A DNA stretch of 47,552 bases from IMG/VR virus record IMGVR_UViG_3300030090_002998, positions 1 through 47,552 of that record; one strand, written 5' to 3'. The DNA comes from a virus. Of the stretch, positions 24,117-31,750 are shown one piece after another (the first letter of the stretch is position 1; the number at the start of each line of letters is the position of its first letter). The position numbers and the translations under genes were made by a program. Under the pieces are notes generated by a model, which was not told the origin of the DNA, searched no databases, and worked only from the letters and a program-made list of their open reading frames with translations.

Positions 24117-24899
24117 ATGAACAATTCAACAGTTATAAAATGGGTACAAAATACAGATGTACCTATTGCAACAATTGCTAACAATACAGGCATTTCCAGA
24201 AAAACTCTACACAATATAAAAGCTGGCAAACCAGCAAGAACAAGTACTTTAAAAAAATTGTATCTAGTTTATCAGGATCAAATCAATTTGTCAAATACAA
24301 CACTAAAATTAAAGGGTACTAACATGAATGTAGATGATTTTTTTAAAGAAACAAAAATAGATAACAGTATTGATGCAAAATACGTTATTGAATTACAAAA
24401 AGAACAATTAGAACAAAAAGATTCTGAAATAGCACAATTGAAATCTATGTTAGAAGAAAATCCGTTTGAAAATTCAACATTTGATCAAATTGAAGCAGAT
24501 TTTATTACACAAGTAGAATTAAAATTTAATTATACAGGTATGCAAAGAAGAATAAATCAAATATCTACAATGGAAGTATTCACAAAATATTTATCAATGA
24601 CTCAAAAACAAATAGACAAAGCTTTTTGTTGGGGAGAATGGTTTAAACAAGATGATCATCCATGTGATGCATTATTAGATAAAGAATGTTTAAAAGAAAT
24701 TAAAAAAGCTTCTAAAACATTTCCTGCAATATTTAACTCTATGAAATTCTTTGTAGGGAATTTTTATCATACAATACCTATTGTATACAATGTAAATAAT
24801 ACAAAACTAATTACCCAATGTGCTGTTAAAATACATTGGACTGAAAAACCTATTCGGATTGAAACTAAATCAGTGATTTTGAATAAAACTAATGAATAA
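24117..24899 (+). CDS. HTH transcriptional regulator, repressor candidate
   Basis: 260 aa. Residues about 14-50 (DVPIATIANNTGISRKTLHN) form a Cro/CI-type helix-turn-helix with the recognition helix in SRKTLHNIKAG. Residues about 85-115 form a coiled coil (VIELQKEQLEQKDSEIAQLK), likely for dimerisation. The C-terminal 140 residues, with WGEWFKQDDHPCDALLDKEC, are unfamiliar; no LexA-type Ser-Lys autocleavage site is evident. It has its own promoter, an AAAGGGGAT ribosome site, and is bounded by terminators, as expected for an independently expressed lysogeny regulator. Its operator may be the palindrome array at 21.9 kb; untested. Confidence 0.7.
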   Translation: MNNSTVIKWVQNTDVPIATIANNTGISRKTLHNIKAGKPARTSTLKKLYLVYQDQINLSNTTLKLKGTNMNVDDFFKETKIDNSIDAKYVIELQKEQLEQKDSEIAQLKSMLEENPFENSTFDQIEADFITQVELKFNYTGMQRRINQISTMEVFTKYLSMTQKQIDKAFCWGEWFKQDDHPCDALLDKECLKEIKKASKTFPAIFNSMKFFVGNFYHTIPIVYNVNNTKLITQCAVKIHWTEKPIRIETKSVILNKTNE

Positions 24900-24905
24900 A
24901 TAATT

Positions 24906-24940
24906 AAGGGAAGTAGTACTGGCTATACTGCTTCCTTTAT
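24906..24940 (+). terminator. Long hairpin ending in the CTGCTTCCTTTAT motif
   Basis: A 13-bp stem with two wobble pairs (24906-24918 with 24926-24938, 7-base loop) follows the HTH stop codon by 6 bases. Its 3' arm is the conserved motif CTGCTTCCTTTAT at 24928-24940. Confidence 0.65.
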
Positions 24941-24948
24941 CTCTGCTT

Positions 24949-24966
24949 AATAAACGTAGGAGTTAC
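24949..24966 (+). promoter_or_regulatory. Repeated leader, one extra A
   Basis: AATAAACGTAGGAGTTAC, 2 bases before the ATG of the 76-aa gene. Confidence 0.7.
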
Positions 24967-24968
24967 AT

Positions 24969-25199
24969 ATGGTTTGCAAACACCATCCCAATACACCTCT
25001 TGAATGGCAAGAGGTAAAATCACAAACAACACATCCATTTACAGGTGAATCTATACTTACCTATCAGGACGTTGAATATTGTCCTGATTGCTTTGAAATA
25101 GCCACCGTTACAGGTACATGGAAACATGACCTTATGCTAACACAAAATGAACAAATCGAAAACGATATATCACAATATGTCGAATCCAAAGCATCATAA
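24969..25199 (+). CDS. Small zinc-ribbon-like protein (76 aa)
   Basis: 76 aa with an N-terminal CKHHP and a later CPDCFE, giving a plausible C-x-H ... C-x-x-C zinc site around a beta hairpin. The C-terminal part is acidic. First gene of a tightly spaced run. No family recognised beyond a likely zinc ribbon. Confidence 0.6.
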   Translation: MVCKHHPNTPLEWQEVKSQTTHPFTGESILTYQDVEYCPDCFEIATVTGTWKHDLMLTQNEQIENDISQYVESKAS

Positions 25200-25210
25200 A
25201 AGGAGGAATT

Positions 25211-25453
25211 ATGCCAATATTTACGAATCTATTAGAAAATAACAACTTAACAAAAATAGCAAATGATCCTGTATTAGAAGCACGTAATGAATTACACGCA
25301 CTTATGCAATTACGTGATGATGCTGAAGATTCTATTCCACCTGATGATGTTACCAAAACAGGTTTAATGTTATTAAACGGTATGTTAGTTCATTTAGAAC
25401 GCATGGACAAACTATTACATAGTGCAAAGGAAGAGCTTTATGGAAGAAAATGA
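25211..25453 (+). CDS. Early hypothetical protein (80 aa)
   Basis: 80 aa, helical and acidic (EARNELHALMQLRDDAEDSI). AAAGGAGG is 7 bases before the ATG. It overlaps the next gene by 14 bases. No family recognised. Confidence 0.65.
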   Translation: MPIFTNLLENNNLTKIANDPVLEARNELHALMQLRDDAEDSIPPDDVTKTGLMLLNGMLVHLERMDKLLHSAKEELYGRK

Positions 25454-25610
25454 TTTTATACGAGACAAGCTATGTGAAGAAGTATTTCCAGAACTCGATG
25501 CCATGTTAGATAGAGAATCAACCAACATTATGTCAGAACTAAATATATCTGTATCCATGATGAAAGTTATTGTCGAAGCATGGATCATGGAAAAGGAGAA
25601 ACAATTATGA
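25440..25610 (+). CDS. Early small acidic protein (56 aa)
   Basis: 56 aa from the ATG at 25440 (MEENDFIRDKLCEEVFPELD), chosen because AAGGAAGAG lies at the right distance upstream; an earlier GTG has no ribosome site. The stop overlaps the next ATG as ATGA. All-helical, no family recognised. Confidence 0.6.
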   Translation: MEENDFIRDKLCEEVFPELDAMLDRESTNIMSELNISVSMMKVIVEAWIMEKEKQL

Positions 25611-25867
25611 ATACAACATCTGCATTACGATTTACAAAACTATTAGCATATGCAACTTCAGCAATCAATGGAGTTATGACTGTATCAGCTCGCATTGCAC
25701 AAAAAGCTGGAGATGCTATTACCGATACTAGACGATACAAAGTAGAAGTCATTGTAGAAGGTGCTACTATAAAAGAGCATCTGAATTGCAATACAAAACA
25801 AGTACAACGATTAATGAATGCTACCAGTCAATTAGGATTAACGCAGCTCATTGTAACTGAGATGTAG
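25607..25867 (+). CDS. Early hypothetical protein (86 aa)
   Basis: 86 aa from the ATG at 25607 (MNTTSALRFTKLLAYATSAI), preceded by AAAAGGAG and overlapping the previous stop by ATGA. The N-terminal half is helical and mildly hydrophobic; the second half (YKVEVIVEGATIKEHLNCNT) looks like a small alpha/beta unit. No family recognised. Confidence 0.6.
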   Translation: MNTTSALRFTKLLAYATSAINGVMTVSARIAQKAGDAITDTRRYKVEVIVEGATIKEHLNCNTKQVQRLMNATSQLGLTQLIVTEM

Positions 25868-25869
25868 TT

Positions 25870-26014
25870 ATTGGTTAGAACAGTGAAAAACCAGAGTCGT
25901 TATTTATTTCTTAGTCACGTCGTTACACGAGTAAAAAGTATAAATAGCAACCTCGGAGTAAACCGAGGGATCCAATCTTAACCTAGGGGAAAGGACAAAT
26001 CAAATCGGCTCTGG
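25870..26014 (+). ncRNA. Structured RNA candidate in a 168-bp gene gap
   Basis: A 9-bp long-range stem CCAGAGTCG/CGGCTCTGG (25891-25899 with 26006-26014, one G-T pair) encloses about 105 bases. Inside is a perfect GC-rich hairpin CCTCGG-AGTAAA-CCGAGG (25951-25968) and a short TCGT/ACGA stem. A competing hairpin TGGTT/AACCA just upstream shares the CCA of the closing stem, so two states are possible. It lies 22 bases before the next ATG, so it could be a small RNA or a switchable leader. Confidence 0.6.
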
Positions 26015-26035
26015 CATTCACAACAAGGATAAAAT

Positions 26036-26236
26036 ATGATAGAAACTAAAACACAAGACAAAAGACCTGCAATAGCTTATGACAGTAAAGAAGAAGTACA
26101 GCTTACGTTAGATGCTTTACAAGCTTACAGGTATAACCACGTAGATAAAAAAGACTTACATAAAGACGAACAAGTACGCAGACTAGAAGATGAATATGAA
26201 AAAGTCTTAAACCTATTTTATGGAGAAACATTATGA
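26036..26236 (+). CDS. Early hypothetical protein (66 aa)
   Basis: 66 aa, charged helical protein (EEVQLTLDALQAYRYNHVDK). Follows the structured RNA; ACAAGGATAAAAT gives its ribosome site. No family recognised. Confidence 0.6.
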   Translation: MIETKTQDKRPAIAYDSKEEVQLTLDALQAYRYNHVDKKDLHKDEQVRRLEDEYEKVLNLFYGETL

Positions 26237-26252
26237 CACAAAAGGAGCAATA

Positions 26253-26567
26253 ATGAGTAAAAATGAAATATTCAATTGGTGGTGTGAAACTAGATCTAAA
26301 CACTATGTAAAAAACAGACCTACGCATGCATGGAAAGTTTTATCTAATTGCTACAAAATGGTTCATGTCAATGAAGAGATTACTGCAAAAAACCTTATAG
26401 CTCAAATAAGTAGAGAAGGATTTGAAAATGAACTCAATAATGAAATAAAAAGAAGAAAAGAAATAGAAATAAAGAGTTCATTAAAAAAACAAAAAGAAGA
26501 AAGACATAGAAAAGAAAAAGAAAAATTTCGCTATATGGATTATAGTGATCAATTTGATCAAATATAA
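26253..26567 (+). CDS. Early hypothetical protein with Lys/Glu-rich helix (104 aa)
   Basis: 104 aa from ATG 26253 (MSKNEIFNWWCETRSKHYVK), chosen because AAAGGAG is 7 bases upstream. The last 45 residues are a very charged single helix (KKQKEERHRKEKEKFRYMDY). It may bind nucleic acid or a partner protein; no family recognised. Confidence 0.6.
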   Translation: MSKNEIFNWWCETRSKHYVKNRPTHAWKVLSNCYKMVHVNEEITAKNLIAQISREGFENELNNEIKRRKEIEIKSSLKKQKEERHRKEKEKFRYMDYSDQFDQI

Positions 26568-26580
26568 AAAGGAGAATCAA

Positions 26581-26853
26581 ATGAGCATTAAGATTAACAA
26601 AATAAACTGGGCACAATTTGGACAGCGTTCTATTAGTGTAAAAACCAATAGAGTCCCTCCTACTGGTGCTTATGTAGAAATTATGCAATCGGATAAATAT
26701 GGCAACAGAATGTATCCACATAAATACCTCATAACGCCAGAAAATGCACACAAGGTAGAGAGATTTCACTGGGGTGAAGCCTATGTATACCTTTGCAACG
26801 ATCTAGAGGATAACGCATCAAAAATATATAACAAACAAGGGGAAGCAGCATGA
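26581..26853 (+). CDS. Early hypothetical protein (90 aa)
   Basis: 90 aa from ATG 26581 (MSIKINKINWAQFGQRSISV), behind AAAAAGGAGAATCAA. Beta-rich middle (GAYVEIMQSDKYGNRMYPHK). Its stop overlaps the next ATG by four bases. No family recognised. Confidence 0.65.
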   Translation: MSIKINKINWAQFGQRSISVKTNRVPPTGAYVEIMQSDKYGNRMYPHKYLITPENAHKVERFHWGEAYVYLCNDLEDNASKIYNKQGEAA

Positions 26854-27071
26854 ATGCAATTAACACAATAATCAAAATTAACATTGAACGAGAGTTATTA
26901 TTTGAAAGTATAGACAATAGAGATGTTGATACTATTGTTCAAGAAAAAATATTAGGAAAAAATTCCGATAAAGAAATCTTTTGGGATCCTGTATCAGAGT
27001 ATACCTTGGAAGAAATAGATAACGAACAATATTTAGTCTTTGAAATACGATATGAAATAAAGGAGTTCTAA
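26850..27071 (+). CDS. Early acidic hypothetical protein (73 aa)
   Basis: 73 aa, alternating hydrophobic and acidic residues (NTIIKINIERELLFESIDNR) and an acidic C-terminus. Coupled to both neighbours by short overlaps, including a single base with the DUF932-like gene. No family recognised. Confidence 0.6.
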   Translation: MNAINTIIKINIERELLFESIDNRDVDTIVQEKILGKNSDKEIFWDPVSEYTLEEIDNEQYLVFEIRYEIKEF

Positions 27072-27799
27072 TGAGCACATTTATGATACATTGTGGTGGT
27101 AAACAAGTTAACTTTGCAGAATTATCTGCAATACCACTACCAGAAAGAACAGATACGTATGAACCAGTACCATTTTCAGATTTACTGGTCAATACAAAAC
27201 GTATTTGTGACGACATATTAGATCTAGAATTTGTAGATCAAAAACTAGCCGTTAGTAAAAACGAACAACGTTTCTTTGGCCTATTACAATACAAAGACCC
27301 TAATAACGAAGAAATGGGTCAAGCAATAGGAATCCGTAGTAGTCATGATAAAAGCATGTCCAATGGATTCTGTTCAGGTGCTACTGTATTTGTATGTGAT
27401 AATATGGCTTTTACAGGTGACATCACCTATATGAGAAAGCATACAAAGAATGTAATGGACGATTTACAGGACAAGCTAGTAAGTGTTCTATACAGAAGTA
27501 AAGACAAGTTCTTTAACATTATAGAAGACACTAAAAACATGAAAGAGATTTCTATCAGTACCGATGATGCATACAGCTTTATCGGTAGAGCATTTGGCCA
27601 TGAAACATTAGGTGCTAGACAAGCTAGTGATGCAATACGTCATTGGAATAGTCCACCGTATTCTGAATTTATGCAGAAAAATGTATGGTCATTATACAAT
27701 GCCTGTACGGAATCTTTAAAGAGTACACTACCTAACAAAATCCTGGAGAGACACATTGACTTACATGACAGAACTCTAGGAGAGTTTGGTATTAGCTAG
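27071..27799 (+). CDS. DUF932-like phage/plasmid protein
   Basis: 242 aa. The block AIGIRSSHDKSMSNGFCSGA, then VFVCDNMAFTGD and KHTKNVMDDL is the characteristic core of the DUF932 / phage-plasmid-like family. Members occur near recombination or single-strand annealing genes and some are linked to anti-restriction; the activity is not established. Here it precedes the Sak3-type annealing gene. AAGGAGTTCTA gives a strong ribosome site inside the previous gene. Confidence 0.75.
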   Translation: MSTFMIHCGGKQVNFAELSAIPLPERTDTYEPVPFSDLLVNTKRICDDILDLEFVDQKLAVSKNEQRFFGLLQYKDPNNEEMGQAIGIRSSHDKSMSNGFCSGATVFVCDNMAFTGDITYMRKHTKNVMDDLQDKLVSVLYRSKDKFFNIIEDTKNMKEISISTDDAYSFIGRAFGHETLGARQASDAIRHWNSPPYSEFMQKNVWSLYNACTESLKSTLPNKILERHIDLHDRTLGEFGIS

Positions 27800-27809
27800 A
27801 AACCTAAAG

Positions 27810-27895
27810 GATAAAGCAGTGCTACACCTCGGAAACCATACGCACACTCCGCAACTACAATCTCCTTTGTGCTACGTAGTACTGCTTCCTTTATC
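27810..27895 (+). terminator. Large hairpin after the DUF932-like gene, 3' arm is the CTGCTTCC motif
   Basis: GATAAAGCAGTGCTAC (27810-27825) pairs with GTAGTACTGC (27876-27885) and TTTATC (27890-27895), a 16-bp stem with one wobble and a bulged TTCC; the loop is 50 bases. The conserved motif is at 27882-27894. It starts 10 bases after the stop codon. The remaining 110 bases to the leader at 28008 show no gene I believe in. Confidence 0.55.
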
Positions 27896-28007
27896 TATAG
27901 AAACTTATAAGAGACACTGGGATGGACTAGGCCAGAGCAAGATCGCAACTTGTCGTAAACATGGATATTACGGTCGCCATGAACATCCCAGAAGATTTAA
28001 TAATAAT

Positions 28008-28024
28008 AATAACGTAGGAGTTAA
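28008..28024 (+). promoter_or_regulatory. Repeated leader, AATAACGTAGGAGTTAA
   Basis: Near-exact copy of the leader, 6 bases before the ATG of the annealing-protein gene, preceded by TAATAATAATAAT. Confidence 0.7.
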
Positions 28025-28030
28025 AAATAC

Positions 28031-28726
28031 ATGAACAAGTTCTATAATACATTACGTAATGAAGAATACAAACAGTTTGTAGAAAAAAAAGGTAAATACG
28101 ATTATTTATCGTGGGCAGTTGCTGTCGATTTTGCAAACAAATGTTTTCAATACGTAGAGTATAAAATACACAACTGCACTATGACTACTTCCAATGGAAG
28201 TACGTTAACAGTTCCTTACATGTTGTTACCAAACAATACAGCTTTGGTAAAAGTTACACTAAAGCTAACAGACTTTGATGGAGATGTTAGAGAACATGAA
28301 GAATGTCTAGCAATTCGTGATCAAAGAAATCAAGCTGTAGTAAATCCAGATTCAGCACAAGTAGAAAATGCTATAAGACGTTGTCTTGCTAAAGCAATTA
28401 GCATGTTAACAGGCTTTGGCATTGAATTATGGTTTGGTGAAGACATTAAAGATCTAGACTATCACCCAGAAATACCAAATTACGAAGAATTAAAAGGTAA
28501 TACAGGCGGTGAAGTAAAAACTAGATCTGATAATGAAGTCAAACTAAAAGCATTATCTAGAGATCCAAACTTTAAAGGTGTAAAAAAAGACGGAAAATCT
28601 TTGCAAACACTTGTTAATAACTGGTTAGCAAAACAAGAACGTACAGAAGCTGAAATAACAGCAAAATACATTGAATTAAGTGATCTTAAAGAAGGAATAA
28701 TAAACAAACAAAAGGAGGCTGCATAA
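28031..28726 (+). CDS. Single-strand annealing protein, Sak3/DUF1071-type
   Basis: 231 aa. The family pattern is visible: KGKYDYLSWAVAVDFANKCF at the start, a central beta region with VKVTLKLTDFDGDVREHEE, then SAQVENAIRRCLAKAISMLT followed by GFGIELWFGED. These are hallmarks of DUF1071 (Sak3) phage recombinases, which bind ssDNA and anneal complementary strands. It is followed by an SSB-like gene and the primase-helicase, so it belongs to the replication-recombination unit. The C-terminal 70 residues are charged and may bind partners. Confidence 0.75.
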   Translation: MNKFYNTLRNEEYKQFVEKKGKYDYLSWAVAVDFANKCFQYVEYKIHNCTMTTSNGSTLTVPYMLLPNNTALVKVTLKLTDFDGDVREHEECLAIRDQRNQAVVNPDSAQVENAIRRCLAKAISMLTGFGIELWFGEDIKDLDYHPEIPNYEELKGNTGGEVKTRSDNEVKLKALSRDPNFKGVKKDGKSLQTLVNNWLAKQERTEAEITAKYIELSDLKEGIINKQKEAA

Positions 28727-29283
28727 TGGCAGGCGGAATAGAAAGAATAGCTACAATAGTATCTGTAGATATTGAGTATGAACCAAGTAAACCATATTTA
28801 AAGTTTACTCCAGATATATTTCTTACAGCAAAAGTCAAACATGACTGGGATGAAGAGATTACCATACTGGGTTCATTTAAACGTGAGTTTGATGTAAGTG
28901 ATCGCAAATCATGGGGATCAGCATTTAAAATTGCTGAGTTCTTTGAATCTGCGTTAAACAAAAAAGATATCAAGCTTAATGCAGACTTTTCTGTACCAGA
29001 AGAAGTACAACGTGATGCAGTAGGAAGACAAGTAATGATGTGCTCCTACCCTGTTACAAAAATGAAAGAAAATGGAAATCCATATTGGAATACATTTGAT
29101 AGAGTTGCTCAAGCAGGTGCACCATCAGGTACATTAAAATCTATGGTTATGAATGCTGTCAATGGTGGTTATATCAAAAACTACAATAGCAATTCAGAAA
29201 ACAATAGTAATTCAACGAATAGTAATGTTGTTAACTCAGCACCTCCTACTCCTGAATTACAATTGAATAACATAGAACTGTAA
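28726..29283 (+). CDS. Probable ssDNA-binding protein (SSB-like)
   Basis: 185 aa with a beta-rich N-terminal 125 residues (IATIVSVDIEYEPSKPYLKF, then KVKHDWDEEITILGSF), a Gly-containing turn, an Asn/Ser-rich linker (NSNSENNSNSTNSNVVNS) and a conserved-looking short tail PTPELQLNNIEL. The layout of OB-like domain, flexible linker and short tail matches SSBs, although the tail is not strongly acidic. Located between annealing protein and primase-helicase, sharing one base with the former. Assignment by layout and context. Confidence 0.5.
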   Translation: MAGGIERIATIVSVDIEYEPSKPYLKFTPDIFLTAKVKHDWDEEITILGSFKREFDVSDRKSWGSAFKIAEFFESALNKKDIKLNADFSVPEEVQRDAVGRQVMMCSYPVTKMKENGNPYWNTFDRVAQAGAPSGTLKSMVMNAVNGGYIKNYNSNSENNSNSTNSNVVNSAPPTPELQLNNIEL

Positions 29284-29297
29284 AGACAAGGATTGCG

Positions 29298-31130
29298 ATG
29301 TACTATGTAGAATACGCACTTGGAAGTGTCAGTAATCGTAATCAAGTCATAGAAGTCCAAGAGTTCAACACGCTTGTAGGTATGAACACAGGTAAAGAAA
29401 TCTACCGTAGTATGTTCTTATACCATGAAGACATTGTACCGTATTTGGAAACAAATAAAACGGTAATTGGTTTTGATGGCCTGCAAGCAGTTGACAAACT
29501 TGTTATTGATATTGACTATCACAAATCACCGTTATCAGATCAAATAAACGGAGAAAAAACCATAGAACAAGTCAAAAAGGTTGTTGAAACCATACATAGC
29601 TTAAACATTAGACCAGAACACTATAATATATGGTTTTCTGGTACAGGATTTCATATCCATTTAGCAAATGTATACGGTTTTAAAGAACAAACCAGTAAAA
29701 AACTATCTGCTCAAGTCAGGTCAACAATGGCTAGAGACTTTGGTGCAGATATTGACTTGATCTATGACCCTCGAAGGCTAATTCGTAGTGGATTTAGTTA
29801 TAATTTTAAATCTAAACGATACAAAGTACCTATTGGTGTACAGGATTTGGATAGCATGAGTTATGAGTCTATTAAAGACTATGCTAGAAAACCTGTACAA
29901 GATAAAGCAACTCCGATTGTACATGAAGAATTGTTGCATTTAGAACCAATGGACATGAGTCGCAAGAATATAGTCGAAGTACGAAAAGTCTATGAGAATA
30001 CATCCAAGAAGGCCACACGATTTATTTCTTGTGCACAGCATATATACAATGCTGGACATGTAGATAAAAAACGTCATAGGCATTTATTGGCACTAGCAGC
30101 AATATGGCATAAGAAATTAGGACATCCTAAACCTGCAGTACTTGCATTAGCAAGAACCTATGTAGAACAAATGGAAAATCCACTTCCAATGGATGAAGTC
30201 AATAGAATCGTAACAGATGCTATTAAAAATGACTACAACTTTGGATGCAATCATCCTGATTTGGTTCCATATTGTGATAGTAAGTGTACCTTATATAGAT
30301 ATAAGGATCTAGATGAAACTGCTGAAATTCTATCTGCAAAAAGTATGATAGAAAATCTTGCTGAGTTTTATCAAACAGATTACACAGATAGATCTTTTGA
30401 TATGCAAAACATCTTTCCTTTTATGAAAAAACCACATCTATTTACCACAGGACAGTTGATTACCTTAATTGGAGATACTGGACTAGGTAAAACTGCTTTA
30501 ATACAATATATCATTACTCGCATTAAAAGTCTAAAATGTTTGTTTCTATCTTTAGAGGTAGATGAACAAACTATGTCTAGACGATTTATGCAGGCAGCAC
30601 TCGGTATGACAAAGCAACAAATAGAAATTGGTTTAACATCCAAAAACATGGAAATGATGATGGAAGCAGAAGAATCTATCAAGCATATACAACTTGTTCC
30701 ACGTTCCCCTGACATACAGGAGTTACCTAGTTTTGTTGCAAATAGCGAATGCAAAGTTATTGTAATAGATACTATAGATCGTATTCCTGCTAAATATGCA
30801 GGTAAAGATGATCTAGCAAGACAAGAAGTAATTGCTAACGCTTTAAAAGATATGGCAATGAAAGAAGACGTTATTGTTATAGCAATACATCATATTTCTA
30901 AGTATTCCTCTACTCGATTAAGTGAAGGACAGAAATTAGATGTACATAGCGGTAAAGGTAATTCTGCAATAGAACAAAAGTCAGATCAATACATTGCATT
31001 TGAAAGTGTAGATGGTGACGCATCTAAAAAGAAACGCACCGTACGCTCTTTAAAAGCAAGGGATGAATCTATGTTTGAACTTGCACTTAAGTTTAATTAT
31101 GAGACATTCACATTTGATAAAAGATCATAA
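29298..31130 (+). CDS. Bifunctional AEP primase - DnaB-type helicase
   Basis: 610 aa. The N-terminal archaeo-eukaryotic primase domain shows D71-x-D73 in LVIDIDYH, the S-x-H-type motif in FSGTGFHIHL (residues 113-122) and a basic IYDPRRLIRSGFS strand. A Cys cluster C317-C326-C330 (CNHPDLVPYCDSKC) forms a metal site as in other AEP fusions. The C-terminal RecA-type helicase has Walker A GDTGLGKT (392-399), Walker B VIVID (487-491) and IAIHHISKY. It should unwind and prime the phage fork. No DNA polymerase is seen, so it likely loads the host enzyme. Confidence 0.9.
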   Translation: MYYVEYALGSVSNRNQVIEVQEFNTLVGMNTGKEIYRSMFLYHEDIVPYLETNKTVIGFDGLQAVDKLVIDIDYHKSPLSDQINGEKTIEQVKKVVETIHSLNIRPEHYNIWFSGTGFHIHLANVYGFKEQTSKKLSAQVRSTMARDFGADIDLIYDPRRLIRSGFSYNFKSKRYKVPIGVQDLDSMSYESIKDYARKPVQDKATPIVHEELLHLEPMDMSRKNIVEVRKVYENTSKKATRFISCAQHIYNAGHVDKKRHRHLLALAAIWHKKLGHPKPAVLALARTYVEQMENPLPMDEVNRIVTDAIKNDYNFGCNHPDLVPYCDSKCTLYRYKDLDETAEILSAKSMIENLAEFYQTDYTDRSFDMQNIFPFMKKPHLFTTGQLITLIGDTGLGKTALIQYIITRIKSLKCLFLSLEVDEQTMSRRFMQAALGMTKQQIEIGLTSKNMEMMMEAEESIKHIQLVPRSPDIQELPSFVANSECKVIVIDTIDRIPAKYAGKDDLARQEVIANALKDMAMKEDVIVIAIHHISKYSSTRLSEGQKLDVHSGKGNSAIEQKSDQYIAFESVDGDASKKKRTVRSLKARDESMFELALKFNYETFTFDKRS

Positions 31131-31167
31131 GACATGGGCACAGATTCCTTTATTTGTGCCCTTTGTC
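31131..31167 (+). terminator. Terminator-like hairpin after the primase-helicase
   Basis: GGGCACA (31136-31142) pairs with TGTGCCC (31155-31161), extended by GACA/TGTC; CTTTGTCT follows. The loop contains ATTCCTTTAT (31141-31153), a variant of the recurrent motif. Confidence 0.7.
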
Positions 31168-31189
31168 TACACATACTAAAGGAGGCTTT

Positions 31190-31384
31190 ATGCCAGTAGT
31201 AGAAATACATATCAAAGATAATGAAGTACAAAAGATTGAGGGAAATGGTGCATATGTATATGTACATGACCATGATATAAAAGAAACAACGACAATGATT
31301 TTTAAGAAACAGGAAGAAATATATGACAGTCTTACGCATACTAGACGTAGCAACAATGAAGCTCTTTTATCTGAAGAAGAGTAA
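31190..31384 (+). CDS. Early small acidic protein (64 aa)
   Basis: 64 aa from the ATG at 31190 (MPVVEIHIKDNEVQKIEGNG), chosen because AAAGGAGG lies 6 bases upstream. A beta hairpin (GAYVYVHDHDI) then a charged helix. It overlaps the next gene by 62 bases. No family recognised. Confidence 0.6.
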   Translation: MPVVEIHIKDNEVQKIEGNGAYVYVHDHDIKETTTMIFKKQEEIYDSLTHTRRSNNEALLSEEE

Positions 31385-31544
31385 AGAGTATCCCACTAGG
31401 CAGTATAAACTAGTGATACTCAATGCATTTAGTGTTGCAGTTACACTAAGTGATACCATGAGTGGAGCAGTAGCTATTTATTTTGAGCTACTACCACTAA
31501 GACTATTTATAGGATTTAACATAGAAAAAAGGTGGATATTATGA
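31323..31544 (+). CDS. Small membrane protein candidate (73 aa)
   Basis: 73 aa; residues 29-65 are hydrophobic (LVILNAFSVAVTLSDTMSGA, then YFELLPLRLFIGF), enough for one or two spans. AGGAAGAA precedes the ATG. The long overlap with the 64-aa gene in another frame lowers certainty; an internal ATG at 31356 is an alternative start. Confidence 0.5.
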   Translation: MTVLRILDVATMKLFYLKKSKEYPTRQYKLVILNAFSVAVTLSDTMSGAVAIYFELLPLRLFIGFNIEKRWIL

Positions 31545-31750
31545 AAAAACCCAAAGCAAACATTCAGTCACAAATGACTCAAGAGTTAATTATGTTATTA
31601 ACTGATCTTGAAAACTGTGATCGTCAAAGAATGAGCAGTAGTGGCAAACATTATTTAGATGGAATCTGGAGATTATTAGGGCAACCTACTTATGCAGAAA
31701 TAGAAGCAAATAAGAAAAAAGCAGCACCTAATCTTGAGGAAAAAGAATGA
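31541..31750 (+). CDS. Early small hypothetical protein (69 aa)
   Basis: 69 aa from ATG 31541 (MKKPKANIQSQMTQELIMLL), with AAAAGGTGG about 8 bases upstream. Helical; 'YLDGIWRLLGQPTYAEIEAN' is the most ordered part. Overlaps the next gene by ATGA. No family recognised. Confidence 0.6.
   Translation: MKKPKANIQSQMTQELIMLLTDLENCDRQRMSSSGKHYLDGIWRLLGQPTYAEIEANKKKAAPNLEEKE

Noticed and set aside
27786-28034. An 82-codon plus-strand frame covering the gap after the DUF932-like gene
   Set aside because: It overlaps the large hairpin, the conserved motif and the leader, has no ribosome site, and its composition (His/Arg runs, NNNNN) does not look coding.
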